NCBI GenBank assembly: GCA_026419775.2
Contig: JAOPGA020001077.1
Coordinates: 1-27,124, forward strand
Direction: 5' to 3'
Length of the DNA: 27,124 bases
Source: Acrasis kona
Lineage: Eukaryota; Heterolobosea; Eutetramitea; Acrasida; Acrasidae
The notes below the pieces were generated by a model, which made no database searches, was not told where the DNA came from, and saw only the letters and a program-made list of their open reading frames with translations. This document shows, one piece after another, positions 18,141 through 26,106 of the stretch (its first letter is position 1; each line of letters opens with the position of its first letter). Both the position numbers and the translations under genes were made by a program.

Positions 18141-19035
18141 AAATACTGCTCGGTACTGGTTCTGTAATCTTTTTGTGATACCAACCCCCGTATGTCTTAA
18201 TAGAATCTAAAACCTTTTTATCCGCTATTATCGGCTCGTGACATCCAACCGACACATTTTCCTCATCTTTATCAGTTTTGAAAAATTGGTAAGCACCAAT
18301 TGATGCCAAACCGCCTTTAATTAATTTAAATGTAGTCAAGTATGTAGCGCTCTTCGCGCCTATACTTTGAAGATTAGACACTAAGCTACCACTTGTGGTG
18401 TAGGCACCATGCTTGCTCATCATGTATGATCCGATGGATTTTTTTGCAATGCCATCCTGAGTAAAACCAAGACCCGTAAGGGCATATGGAAGAACAAAAT
18501 AATATACAGTTACGGCACAAGCTGCTCCTCCAACCCAATATAAATATTTGTATGGGCTATTTTTATACCTTTCTACTTCTTTGTTTTTTAGTTTTGATGC
18601 ATAATTCTTTGAAGTGTAGTATGCATTGCTCAAAGTATCGGGAGTGGTCCTATAAACGTAAATGCATAAATCCTTCGCATTTTGTGTCGAGTTTTGAATT
18701 GAACTCAACACTGAGGGAGTGGTGTCTTTAATTGTATGAATACAATATGCCCCGAGTTTTGTTGCACCAGCAACTGCCTGTTTTGGAATCGAGGTAGCTT
18801 GTTCAATGAACTGCGAATGGGTTGGTATTTTCTGCAAAATGGTATCTTTTGAAGGAATGTAGCTCCATGCATCTTCTGCAATCTTTGATGAAATGTTCTT
18901 GCAGGTCTCAACGTCAACTTTTGGAGCAGAGTTCCAAACATACAAAGCACCATTTTTAACAAGATAACTGCCAGCTTTTACCGAATCTGCAACCTTCCCC
19001 CATCCAACTTCACTATTGCTAACAGGATCTGTCAT
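18139..19035 (-). CDS. ISG12 (IFI6/IFI27)-domain membrane protein (298 aa)
   Basis: The start is the ATG at 19035 (MTDPVSNSEVG); only a TTG lies further upstream at 19065. The first 150 residues are helix-forming and amphipathic, with repeated Ala/Tyr/Ser-rich segments. Residues about 165-252 match an ISG12/IFI6-16 domain: a Gly/Ala hydrophobic helix (WVGGAACAVTVYYFVLPYAL), then GLGFTQDGIAKKSIGSYMMS, SGSLVSNLQSIGAKSA and LIKGGLASIGAY. In animals these small proteins sit in mitochondrial or ER membranes and influence apoptosis and stress; here the domain follows a long extra N-terminal region. Function in a protist is unknown. A minus-strand AATAAA (18135-18140) overlaps the stop. Confidence 0.8.
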   Translation of the reverse strand: MTDPVSNSEVGWGKVADSVKAGSYLVKNGALYVWNSAPKVDVETCKNISSKIAEDAWSYIPSKDTILQKIPTHSQFIEQATSIPKQAVAGATKLGAYCIHTIKDTTPSVLSSIQNSTQNAKDLCIYVYRTTPDTLSNAYYTSKNYASKLKNKEVERYKNSPYKYLYWVGGAACAVTVYYFVLPYALTGLGFTQDGIAKKSIGSYMMSKHGAYTTSGSLVSNLQSIGAKSATYLTTFKLIKGGLASIGAYQFFKTDKDEENVSVGCHEPIIADKKVLDSIKTYGGWYHKKITEPVPSSI

Positions 19036-19172
19036 AATCGAGTTAAAAATAAAAGTTTGTAACAAGAAAGCAAAGTCCTTTTCGAAAATCCCAGGTGTTA
19101 AGAAGCCATTGGGTTTTGTAAAAAAATCAATTCTGACTTTGAACCAATATGAGTTCGCTTAGTTCCTTGCCT

Positions 19173-19178
19173 TATAAA
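19173..19178 (+). promoter_or_regulatory. TATA-like box before the MJ1316-domain gene
   Basis: TATAAA lies 59 nt upstream of the ATG at 19232, in the 196-bp divergent spacer shared with the ISG12 gene. Assigned by position only. Confidence 0.3.
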
Positions 19179-19231
19179 CCAGAGCTTCACCACAACTAAA
19201 ACAAAAACAAAGAACACACAATACCAATATT

Positions 19232-19765
19232 ATGAGCTCACAACAATTTTCTACATATGACGACTATCTCTTCATGTGCGAATCTGGGATGTATGACGAA
19301 GACTCTTCTGATTATGACGACGATGAATATGAAGCTCAAACAACCAACAGACCACAAATAAAGAAGAAAAAGAATAAATCAAAACCGATAGTACCCGAAC
19401 AAAATGCACAACAAGAACAAGAAGAAAAACAGAAAGTCGCGACAAAGAATGCTGTTGAGACTGAGGAGGACATCAAGTTTGTAAAAAAGACCAAGAAAAG
19501 TAAAATCGGCATACCTGTCGCTACTCAAAAATCAATCATTGATAGAATTAAATGGGACGACGACCTAGATGTAAAAGATTTTACTATTGGTTACTTGGAT
19601 AGGTTCTCCGGTATAATAGAAAGCGATATGGTTGTTCACGACTTTTCTGAAATTCCACTCCATCGTATTCACTATTTCAAATACAAAGGCACGCTAGTGT
19701 GGGACAGAAAAACAAAATTAAACAAGTTTACAGATGGAACAATAATGGATCTAATAAAAACTTAA
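19232..19765 (+). CDS. Small protein with MJ1316/DUF504 RNA-end-recognition domain (177 aa)
   Basis: Residues 1-40 are acidic (Asp, Glu, Ser and Tyr rich) and residues 42-95 are Lys/Gln/Glu rich and likely disordered. Residues about 100-162 match the MJ1316 (DUF504) fold: IDRIKWDDDLD, then FTIGYLDRFSGIIE, then IPLHRIHYFKYKGTLVWDR. That domain is named for proposed binding of RNA ends such as 2',3'-cyclic phosphates and is often fused to RNA-repair or LigT-like enzymes. Here no catalytic partner is present. A role in RNA-end sensing is inference. It is convergent with cytidine deaminase, whose stop is 20 nt away. Confidence 0.85.
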   Translation: MSSQQFSTYDDYLFMCESGMYDEDSSDYDDDEYEAQTTNRPQIKKKKNKSKPIVPEQNAQQEQEEKQKVATKNAVETEEDIKFVKKTKKSKIGIPVATQKSIIDRIKWDDDLDVKDFTIGYLDRFSGIIESDMVVHDFSEIPLHRIHYFKYKGTLVWDRKTKLNKFTDGTIMDLIKT

Positions 19766-19785
19766 TTATGTACTTTATTGTTAAT

Positions 19786-20214
19786 TCAATTCTTTAGGAA
19801 TGATAAGTCAACGGCTTGTGGCAGTAATCCGTTCATTGTTGTGGTTAAAAGTTGTCCGTTCTTTGAGTTTGATAGGTAAATGTTAAAGTTTGAGTTTTGA
19901 GGTAGGAATTCGCAAAGAAATTGTCTACATGCACCACAGGGTGATGTTCCAATGTCAGTGCTGACAGCGACAGCTTTGATTTCTTTACATCCGAAGCTGA
20001 CCATTTTAACAGCGGCAGTCCGCTCCGCGCAGATGGTTAGTCCATAAGATTGATTTTCCACGTTGCATCCAGTGTATATTTTATCATCCATACCGAGGAT
20101 GGCGGCACCGACTAGAAATTTGCTGTAGGGGGCATATGCTTTTTCTCTCATCTCGGTTGCCAATTTGACCAACTCATCGCGAGTCTCGTCTGGTATGGTG
20201 ATGGTGTTCGTCAT
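19786..20214 (-). CDS. Cytidine deaminase (142 aa)
   Basis: Hydrolytic deamination of cytidine or deoxycytidine to uridine or deoxyuridine in pyrimidine salvage. Zinc ligands and catalytic Glu are present: TICAERTAA (Cys62, Glu64) and PCGACRQF (Cys93, Cys96). Substrate-binding GCNVENQSYG and the early AYAPYSKFLVGAA are also seen. From the ATG at 20214 the length equals that of the homotetrameric enzyme. The frame stays open to an ATG at 20307, adding a Cys-rich 31-residue leader that is not typical of the family, so the shorter form is preferred. It is divergent from the gene starting at 20378. Confidence 0.95.
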   Translation of the reverse strand: MTNTITIPDETRDELVKLATEMREKAYAPYSKFLVGAAILGMDDKIYTGCNVENQSYGLTICAERTAAVKMVSFGCKEIKAVAVSTDIGTSPCGACRQFLCEFLPQNSNFNIYLSNSKNGQLLTTTMNGLLPQAVDLSFLKN

Positions 20215-20377
20215 AATTTCGTTTTGATGTTCTTGATTTTGATTAGTTTGCTTACATAATAGTTTACAAAGAAGATGACACAATGTACATAAACATTCTA
20301 ATGGCATGCAACAAACTCATTTTCATTAGAAGCAGTTATAATTAAGAAAAATTTCGGCATAAAAGCTCTCGCATGCG

Positions 20378-21475
20378 ATGTTGAAAGATCAGATTACAAA
20401 TTGTAATGTGACAACCCAAACTGAGTTCGAAAAAAAGAACAAGAACATGGCGAGGAACTACGTGCTGTGTATTATACCATCCAGAACTATGTGCGACGCT
20501 ATCGACAATGATTTGCCCAAATGCCTCGCAGTCATGATTTCCTTCTACAAGCTCTTGTCTGACAAATGTACTGACGAGGATTTCATTACCGTTAGGACAC
20601 ACAACAAAGTTATTCTAGACACAAAGGCAAGAAAAGAATACGAATCGTGCGTAGAAGATATTGCATTTCAAGTAATGCAAGAGTGCTCCACCACTACAGA
20701 GCACGAGTTCACTCCTCAAGCAACCACCCCTATTGATGCCATTATAATAGTATCGGATAGTTTTGAGAACCACAATTCACCACTTTGGAAAAGTGGTTGC
20801 TGTACGATTCACATCTCAAACCAAAAAACACAAACAAAAGAAGAGTCTATCGTGGATAATTGTCACATGATGACCTGCCAGAATACTGCTCAGGACATTC
20901 ACTACTCAATTGAGAAATCATTACAATTTTTCTCTATTACACTAACAAAAGACAGTCTCCCTAACATTTCATCAGGTACCCTTAAAGTTATTGAAACCTT
21001 AACAAACATTTTGAATCAATGCGATAGGCGCACTTGTTCACTGGAAGTTCTTGGGAAAAAGTATATTGATCTTGATGAAAAAGGATGGAGTATCTACAGG
21101 CGGACAGGAGTGAGGATTAAAGACTTTACATTAATTTACATGATGGTCGGTAAATTTAAGCTCTTCAAAGTACTCGGAAAGGACTACATTACACTCACGG
21201 AAGCCAACCAAAAGGACGTCGACGTTGTTACTTTCATGGGACACGTTGCCTCTCTTAAAGAGTTAGTATTAAACATTTCGGCCGCATCCTTACTAAGTGA
21301 TTGTGATTATAAAGCATGTGAAGAATGTGTAGTGGAATCAATGAAAATCGTGGCGGAGATCAATTTAGCTTCTCATACTTTGAACCGGATCAAGTTGAGG
21401 TTGTTGAGTGGTTGTGAGTGTTTGGTAGAAAATTTAAGAAAGTTGACCAGAGGTGACAACAAGAGCAACCCGTGA
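20378..21475 (+). CDS. Unrecognised protein, Cys-containing (365 aa)
   Basis: A single uninterrupted frame with a complete ATG-TGA span; an internal Met at 20447 (MARNYVLCII) is an alternative start. After a short charged leader, YVLCIIPSRTM looks like the first strand of an alpha/beta fold, and IDAIIIVSDSF could be a later strand. Together they are faintly suggestive of a von Willebrand A-like topology, but the metal-site motif is not present. Cysteines are numerous (over a dozen). The C-terminal third is helical (DVVTFMGHVASLKELVLNIS). No family is named. Divergent from cytidine deaminase with a short shared promoter. Confidence 0.65.
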   Translation: MLKDQITNCNVTTQTEFEKKNKNMARNYVLCIIPSRTMCDAIDNDLPKCLAVMISFYKLLSDKCTDEDFITVRTHNKVILDTKARKEYESCVEDIAFQVMQECSTTTEHEFTPQATTPIDAIIIVSDSFENHNSPLWKSGCCTIHISNQKTQTKEESIVDNCHMMTCQNTAQDIHYSIEKSLQFFSITLTKDSLPNISSGTLKVIETLTNILNQCDRRTCSLEVLGKKYIDLDEKGWSIYRRTGVRIKDFTLIYMMVGKFKLFKVLGKDYITLTEANQKDVDVVTFMGHVASLKELVLNISAASLLSDCDYKACEECVVESMKIVAEINLASHTLNRIKLRLLSGCECLVENLRKLTRGDNKSNP

Positions 21476-21489
21476 TTTCAAAAGTAGTA

Positions 21490-21516
21490 TGAAAACAGTA
21501 AAATGTCCTGTTTTCA
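21490..21516. repeat. Inverted repeat in the 3' region of the 365-aa gene
   Basis: TGAAAACAG (21490-21498) and CTGTTTTCA (21508-21516) are exact reverse complements 9 nt apart, starting 15 nt after the stop. A hairpin in the 3' UTR is possible. A looser GAAAAACAG copy follows. Confidence 0.55.
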
Positions 21517-21733
21517 AGGTACGAAAAACAGTAATTTTAATAAAGTATGAAAGTAGTTTTTTAAACCTTGAAAAATACCTTGGAACATAGCAAAAATTTC
21601 CTTTGTAACGTCCAATCCCATAGCAAAAAACATAGATAAGAACGAAAAGAAAAATGAACTATGGAAAATAGCAAAATGAAAGCGTAAAAGTAGGAATGGA
21701 CATAGAATGAGACTTCAATAAAATTCTCAAACA

Positions 21734-22951
21734 ATGAGCAGCCTTGAATACAGCAGTGATGAAGAGTCGGACTACAGTCAAGAATGCTCACACGACAGTG
21801 AGATGAGTGAAGAGTCGGAAGATGAGGATCATGTCAGCGTGCCAAAGCATACGTTTGATATTACAAATATCAATCATGATAGCCTGATAATGGGAGGACA
21901 TTTATGGCGTGAAACATTAATGGACGAGTATGGCCCGGTGATTTTCACATCAGGCCGCAGTCATGAGGAGAGCATGTTCATTCCATTCCAGGACTTTAAA
22001 GAGATCCAACTTGCGTACTTCAACAACAAAGACAATTACCGCAAGAAACCTGTTGTTGCGTACATCTGCATTAACCAATATAACATCACTCCAGAGAGTA
22101 TGATGGAGGCCATTCAGACTCGCAAGTTGAACAAAAGCCACCCCTATTTTGGTGAGAGCAACATGAGCGCGGTCATCGAACTTTCCAGAATGGAGCAGTC
22201 GTCCAACAACATTCAATGCCCAGATACATTGCTGCTTGCGTTCCTAATGACATTTGCAGAGGTCACTCTTGTAGTATGTGGAACTCATCTATTCGACAAC
22301 ATTTTGTGCTACATTGACATGTTCGAAAATAGTTCTATCGGTTCAAACATTAAGCACCTAATCCTTGAAACATCAGCTTCCCGAACAAACATTGAGGATG
22401 GATTTTCATTATTTGATGCAGTAAAAAGAAACGGTGGGAGGTTTTGTCAATTTACCCTTCGCTTTGTGAATGGACCGGCTTTGACATTTGAGAGGAAAGT
22501 AGGGGGCTTCTGCTTTATACAAGCCCCGCGAGATCATGCTCGTTATTCCGATCGCACAGAAAGTAGGGCAGTCTCGTGTCTTTTAGGTGAGAAGCTGAAA
22601 AATTACCGACCTCAATCGGTTAATATTCAGTGCAGATTTCTACTATTTCACGATTATGTTACATTTTGTTTTGTTGGCTTCAATATGAAGATGTTAAGTA
22701 ATTTTGTTAATGAGCCAGCTTTAAGAAGTTTCCAAGGTATAGTGTACTATGATCGTCGAGAGAATATTTCTTTCGCCAATAAGAAATATTGGTCCATAAA
22801 TTGCAGTAATTATAATTGTTCTGAGATTGAAACATACAAACATAAAGAATGTGTTGTTGTGCAAGTGAAAAGGATTCTGGTAGAGACAATCAAGTTCTCT
22901 AATACATCCCTCATCAAGTTCGTTGACATTGGTTTGGTAACTTTGTTATAA
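21734..22951 (+). CDS. Unrecognised protein with acidic Ser/Glu-rich N-terminus (405 aa)
   Basis: Residues 1-35 are very acidic and Ser rich (many S-x-x-E/D, CK2-like). The rest is a mixed alpha/beta globular region with no recognised motif, including KPVVAYICINQY, LLLAFLMTFAEVTLVVCG, NIKHLILETSASRT and CRFLLFHDYVTFCFVGFN. It is a single exon with ordinary codon use. Three ATAGCAA motifs lie upstream (21585-21676). The stop overlaps AATAAA and lies 13 nt from the stop of the convergent 515-aa gene. No function can be assigned. Confidence 0.65.
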   Translation: MSSLEYSSDEESDYSQECSHDSEMSEESEDEDHVSVPKHTFDITNINHDSLIMGGHLWRETLMDEYGPVIFTSGRSHEESMFIPFQDFKEIQLAYFNNKDNYRKKPVVAYICINQYNITPESMMEAIQTRKLNKSHPYFGESNMSAVIELSRMEQSSNNIQCPDTLLLAFLMTFAEVTLVVCGTHLFDNILCYIDMFENSSIGSNIKHLILETSASRTNIEDGFSLFDAVKRNGGRFCQFTLRFVNGPALTFERKVGGFCFIQAPRDHARYSDRTESRAVSCLLGEKLKNYRPQSVNIQCRFLLFHDYVTFCFVGFNMKMLSNFVNEPALRSFQGIVYYDRRENISFANKKYWSINCSNYNCSEIETYKHKECVVVQVKRILVETIKFSNTSLIKFVDIGLVTLL

Positions 22952-22969
22952 TAAAAAACAATATTTATT
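22950..22969. terminator. Two opposing poly(A) signals in a 13-bp convergent gap
   Basis: Plus-strand AATAAA (22950-22955) overlaps the stop of the 405-aa gene. Minus-strand AATAAA (22969-22964) overlaps the stop of the 515-aa gene. The two mature 3' ends must therefore overlap. Confidence 0.5.
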
Positions 22970-24512
22970 TTTGGATTTTTTGAAGTCCATCCCGACGCCA
23001 TGCTATTATGTCATTGACTAAAAATTGATTCCAACTCGTTCTTTTTTCTACTCCAGGCTCACTCAAAGGAATTGGGATGTCCACTGTTTCTAAAATTTTA
23101 CTGATCCCTATAACTACAAATTCTTCTGGAATTTGATTGTTGTGCCATTGCCTTGCACTACACACTGAGCCTTCTCCAATGATGTTGTTACCGTTCATTA
23201 TGTTCACGCAATCATCAGCGTTGATGGTTGGGACGATAGCAGTAGATTTCTCTTTCCTCTTACTTTCTTCCTTTGCCTTGTTTCTTGCATCGTTCCCAAC
23301 AGAGTCTAAGGTGCTCATAAGTAATGCAAAGTTATTAGCATTCAACTGATCCAGAATTGTTGTGTTTGTGCCTTTTTTTCCAGCATATTTTGCAATGGCT
23401 GCAGATAACAAGAAGACTGATTCAACTTTGATCTTATCCCACACAGCACCATTGCTCTTTCCAGATCTAGATCCTTTGCTGCAATCAAGTCCAACAATTT
23501 TCACAAGTAACTTCACCACAGTAATTAGAGCAGTCTTTGCTAAGATTTGGTCAAGAGTGCCTTTAGGGACTTGATGTGTTACTTTAACTTTGGGATCAAT
23601 TGCAGAAGATGTTATCAATTCAATGATTTCGTTTTTATCGTCTTGAGCAGAAAAAGTTCTTGAGATCGTCTTGAACGTGGTATTTGTCAAGTCTTGTATC
23701 TTCCCAAGTGCAGTGAACGTAGCTTTCAAGTTGTCGTACTCAACTTTACTAATCAAAACATTATTATCATTTTTGTATTGGGCCAGTTCCGTTTGTACAA
23801 CTTTGAGGTTTTGGGCAAGTTGTGTGATTGTAAATTGAAGGGCGGTAACTGTTTGAGGATCATTGACAATTGCTGGTGTAGAAGGTAGTTGTGGACTTTG
23901 CATTTCACTCAAAATTGGTGCAGCTTGAGCAGGAGTAGTTTGTGCGGCTAAAACTAGACTCGTTTCATTCAAGATTGGCCGGCTGCTAATAGAAGTATCC
24001 TCTTCTGATTGACTTTGAATATGATCAAGTCCAAGCTGTTTTGTAAAGGAAAAGCCTTGAACTCCTGATGTAGGTTGCAGAATAGACTGACTAAAATAGT
24101 CTGGGGGATTGAGAAGGTCTTCAAACTCTTGATTTGGGTTTTGAGGGGTGATGTTGCTTTGGTGCATGGATAAGTGAGCGGAAATCATTCTACTAGCTTC
24201 TGCATCCATTGCATCTGGTCCTGTATCCATAAGGGTGCTTGAAGATGTGATTGAATTCTCAAACACCTTCCTTTGTAGATTTTCGATCGCCATTTTAACA
24301 GCATCTTTGTGATCAAAAATACGCTGAGCCAGTTCATCCTTGTTCCCTGTTAATTTGATGCTGGATGCATTTTGGCATTGTGTCGCTTTTGCATGTTTTA
24401 GGATCGACTTCATGACTTGTATGGTGGCTACCATCTTTTTGGGATTTCCTTCTAGTAGAGCGTCTTTGATATGTTCTAGGGTGCCGTTGTCTAGATCAAT
24501 GTCTGCCTTCAT
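22965..24512 (-). CDS. SAP-like/coiled-coil protein beside a transposase (515 aa), unrecognised
   Basis: The ATG is at 24512 (MKADIDLDNGTLEHIKDALL). A segment near residues 33-66, SILKHAKATQC then SSIKLTGNKDELAQRIFDH, resembles a SAP DNA-binding motif. The middle (about 70-215) is Ser/Thr/Pro/Gln rich and disordered. Residues about 220-290 are coiled-coil-like (LQFTITQLAQNLKVVQTELAQYKND). The C-terminal third contains GSRSGKSNGAVWDKIKVESVF and W-NQFLVNDIIAWRRDG. It is divergent from the transposase gene across 280 bp, so it could be the element's second, DNA-binding protein, as CACTA-type elements often carry one. That link is inference; it may be an ordinary host gene. Confidence 0.6.
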   Translation of the reverse strand: MKADIDLDNGTLEHIKDALLEGNPKKMVATIQVMKSILKHAKATQCQNASSIKLTGNKDELAQRIFDHKDAVKMAIENLQRKVFENSITSSSTLMDTGPDAMDAEASRMISAHLSMHQSNITPQNPNQEFEDLLNPPDYFSQSILQPTSGVQGFSFTKQLGLDHIQSQSEEDTSISSRPILNETSLVLAAQTTPAQAAPILSEMQSPQLPSTPAIVNDPQTVTALQFTITQLAQNLKVVQTELAQYKNDNNVLISKVEYDNLKATFTALGKIQDLTNTTFKTISRTFSAQDDKNEIIELITSSAIDPKVKVTHQVPKGTLDQILAKTALITVVKLLVKIVGLDCSKGSRSGKSNGAVWDKIKVESVFLLSAAIAKYAGKKGTNTTILDQLNANNFALLMSTLDSVGNDARNKAKEESKRKEKSTAIVPTINADDCVNIMNGNNIIGEGSVCSARQWHNNQIPEEFVVIGISKILETVDIPIPLSEPGVEKRTSWNQFLVNDIIAWRRDGLQKIQK

Positions 24513-24581
24513 TTATGTATTGTTTTATTGGATAGTTTGTAGTTCTTTATTTCTAGCTTTTATACTTTCTGTATTAGAAGG

Positions 24582-24605
24582 TGAAGGTTTGAATAGCAAC
24601 CTTCA
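24582..24605. repeat. Inverted repeat 1 in the divergent spacer
   Basis: TGAAGGTT (24582-24589) and AACCTTCA (24598-24605), perfect 8-bp arms, 8-nt spacer, between the two divergent genes. Possible binding site. Confidence 0.5.
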
Positions 24606-24682
24606 AATTGTAAGGAAGGCTGAAATAGTACAAACTGTATTCTATTTACTACTGTTCATATAATGTATTGAAAGCTAAATAG

Positions 24683-24717
24683 ACAGTTGACATTCTATTT
24701 TATTAGTTGTCAACTGT
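24683..24717. repeat. Inverted repeat 2 in the divergent spacer
   Basis: ACAGTTGACA (24683-24692) and TGTCAACTGT (24708-24717), perfect 10-bp arms, 15-nt spacer, 76 nt upstream of the transposase ATG. Candidate transposase or repressor binding site. Confidence 0.6.
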
Positions 24718-24792
24718 AAGTATGTATGTAAAGTCCTACTTTTTTCAATTCAACATAGCAAGAAAAACAGTTCAAACTCAACTCAACTAAAC

Positions 24793-26106
24793 ATGAAAAA
24801 GAGAAAAGGTAAAGCGTCATCATTACAGACTATGGTGAAGAGGGTTGCAAATCTAGTATCCAACCAGGAATGTGTACAAACACTACAAGGGTCTGTTCCA
24901 CTCCATACAAACACACAACCAGGTCAAGAAATCATAGATTATAATATCGACCGGCCCATCCTATCGCAAGATGTACAAATTCAACATCAGCCCCAACAAT
25001 TACAAGAACAACACCCATCATTACAAACAGTTTTTGTTCCAAATAGGGCAGTATGCGATGATGAGGTAGTTATTGGTGGACTAGAACATCAAATTGAAAC
25101 TGTTGACGAAAGAATATTCGTTTCTGGCTTTGAGGGCAAACCAATCTATTTCAAGGACAAATTTTATCCGTGTAACTGGAAACCACCTGACATTCCCCTG
25201 GCCAGTGTTGTAACGTCAATAACAAGTTTTGTAAATAGGTTCAAACTCAACGACGAATGTTTCAAACAACTCGTGAACTTGATTAATTATGTAGCACCTA
25301 ACACAAACTTACCATCAAAACACAGAAATGTAGAGGAGATCGTAATTACTGAGCAGCAACAAATGACAAGACATTATTATTGCGAAGACCATGGTTACAT
25401 TGACTCCGACAAGTGTAAAGACTGCACAAAGAAAACAAAATACTTCATGTACAGATCTATGATGAAATTCTTGGGTGAAATGTGGAGTGACGAAGAGTTT
25501 GCTAGAGACATGTTTGACTTTTACGAACAAGAACCCAGTGATGGACAAGCATACAGGGACATTTATGATGGATCTGAATACAGAAAGTTGGAAAGACTCA
25601 CGAAAAGACCTGGGGGGTGTTCTTTAACAATTGGTAGCGACGGAATAGGGTTGAGGAACATTTGGGTGCTATATGCCACAATCAACGAGCTGCCTTTAAA
25701 AGTACGCTACCTCACCCAAAATGTAATACCATTAGGTTTATGGCAAGGCCAACCAAACTTCTCCATATTTCTATCTCCGTTCCTGAATGACATGAAACTG
25801 CTAAACAAAGGTATATCTTTTTCATTCAACAACAGTCTACTACGACCAAATTATGTAGAACGACCACTTTCAAAATATCAAGAAATAAAATGCTGTGTAT
25901 ACCTCTTGCTTTGCACGTGCGACATACCTGACCAAAGGAAAATGATTGGACATATCAACGCTGGAGGATATTTTGCTTGCCCATTTTGTAAGAAGAAGGG
26001 AATGTATTTAAATAACTGCGTCTGTTACCCACCCACTGAAAACGATGACGGTGTTTTAAGAACAGAGGAGCACTACAGACTAGCGTACAGGTACATTTCT
26101 ACATAA
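24793..26106 (+). CDS. Plavaka/CACTA (Tnp2-type) transposase, N-terminal part ending at an in-frame TAA
   Basis: ATG at 24793. After a Gln/His/Thr-rich leader (about 1-110) come a CxxH/CxxC zinc-knuckle-like cluster (CEDHGYIDSDKCKDC, about residues 197-211) and YRDIYDGSEYRKL. The first catalytic-core Asp lies in LTIGSDGIGLRN (about 279). Next come VIPLGLWQG, FLSPFLNDM, a CDIPDQRKM segment and CPFCKKKG. This order matches Tnp2-type transposases of CACTA and Plavaka DNA elements, which cut and paste by a DDE mechanism. The frame halts at TAA (26104-26106), while family homology continues in the same frame. No short intron removes the stop. Confidence 0.85.
   Translation: MKKRKGKASSLQTMVKRVANLVSNQECVQTLQGSVPLHTNTQPGQEIIDYNIDRPILSQDVQIQHQPQQLQEQHPSLQTVFVPNRAVCDDEVVIGGLEHQIETVDERIFVSGFEGKPIYFKDKFYPCNWKPPDIPLASVVTSITSFVNRFKLNDECFKQLVNLINYVAPNTNLPSKHRNVEEIVITEQQQMTRHYYCEDHGYIDSDKCKDCTKKTKYFMYRSMMKFLGEMWSDEEFARDMFDFYEQEPSDGQAYRDIYDGSEYRKLERLTKRPGGCSLTIGSDGIGLRNIWVLYATINELPLKVRYLTQNVIPLGLWQGQPNFSIFLSPFLNDMKLLNKGISFSFNNSLLRPNYVERPLSKYQEIKCCVYLLLCTCDIPDQRKMIGHINAGGYFACPFCKKKGMYLNNCVCYPPTENDDGVLRTEEHYRLAYRYIST

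Noticed and set aside
19786-20307. Longer cytidine deaminase with a 31-residue Cys-rich leader
   Set aside because: The leader is atypical and the ATG at 20214 gives the usual family length. It is kept only as an alternative start.
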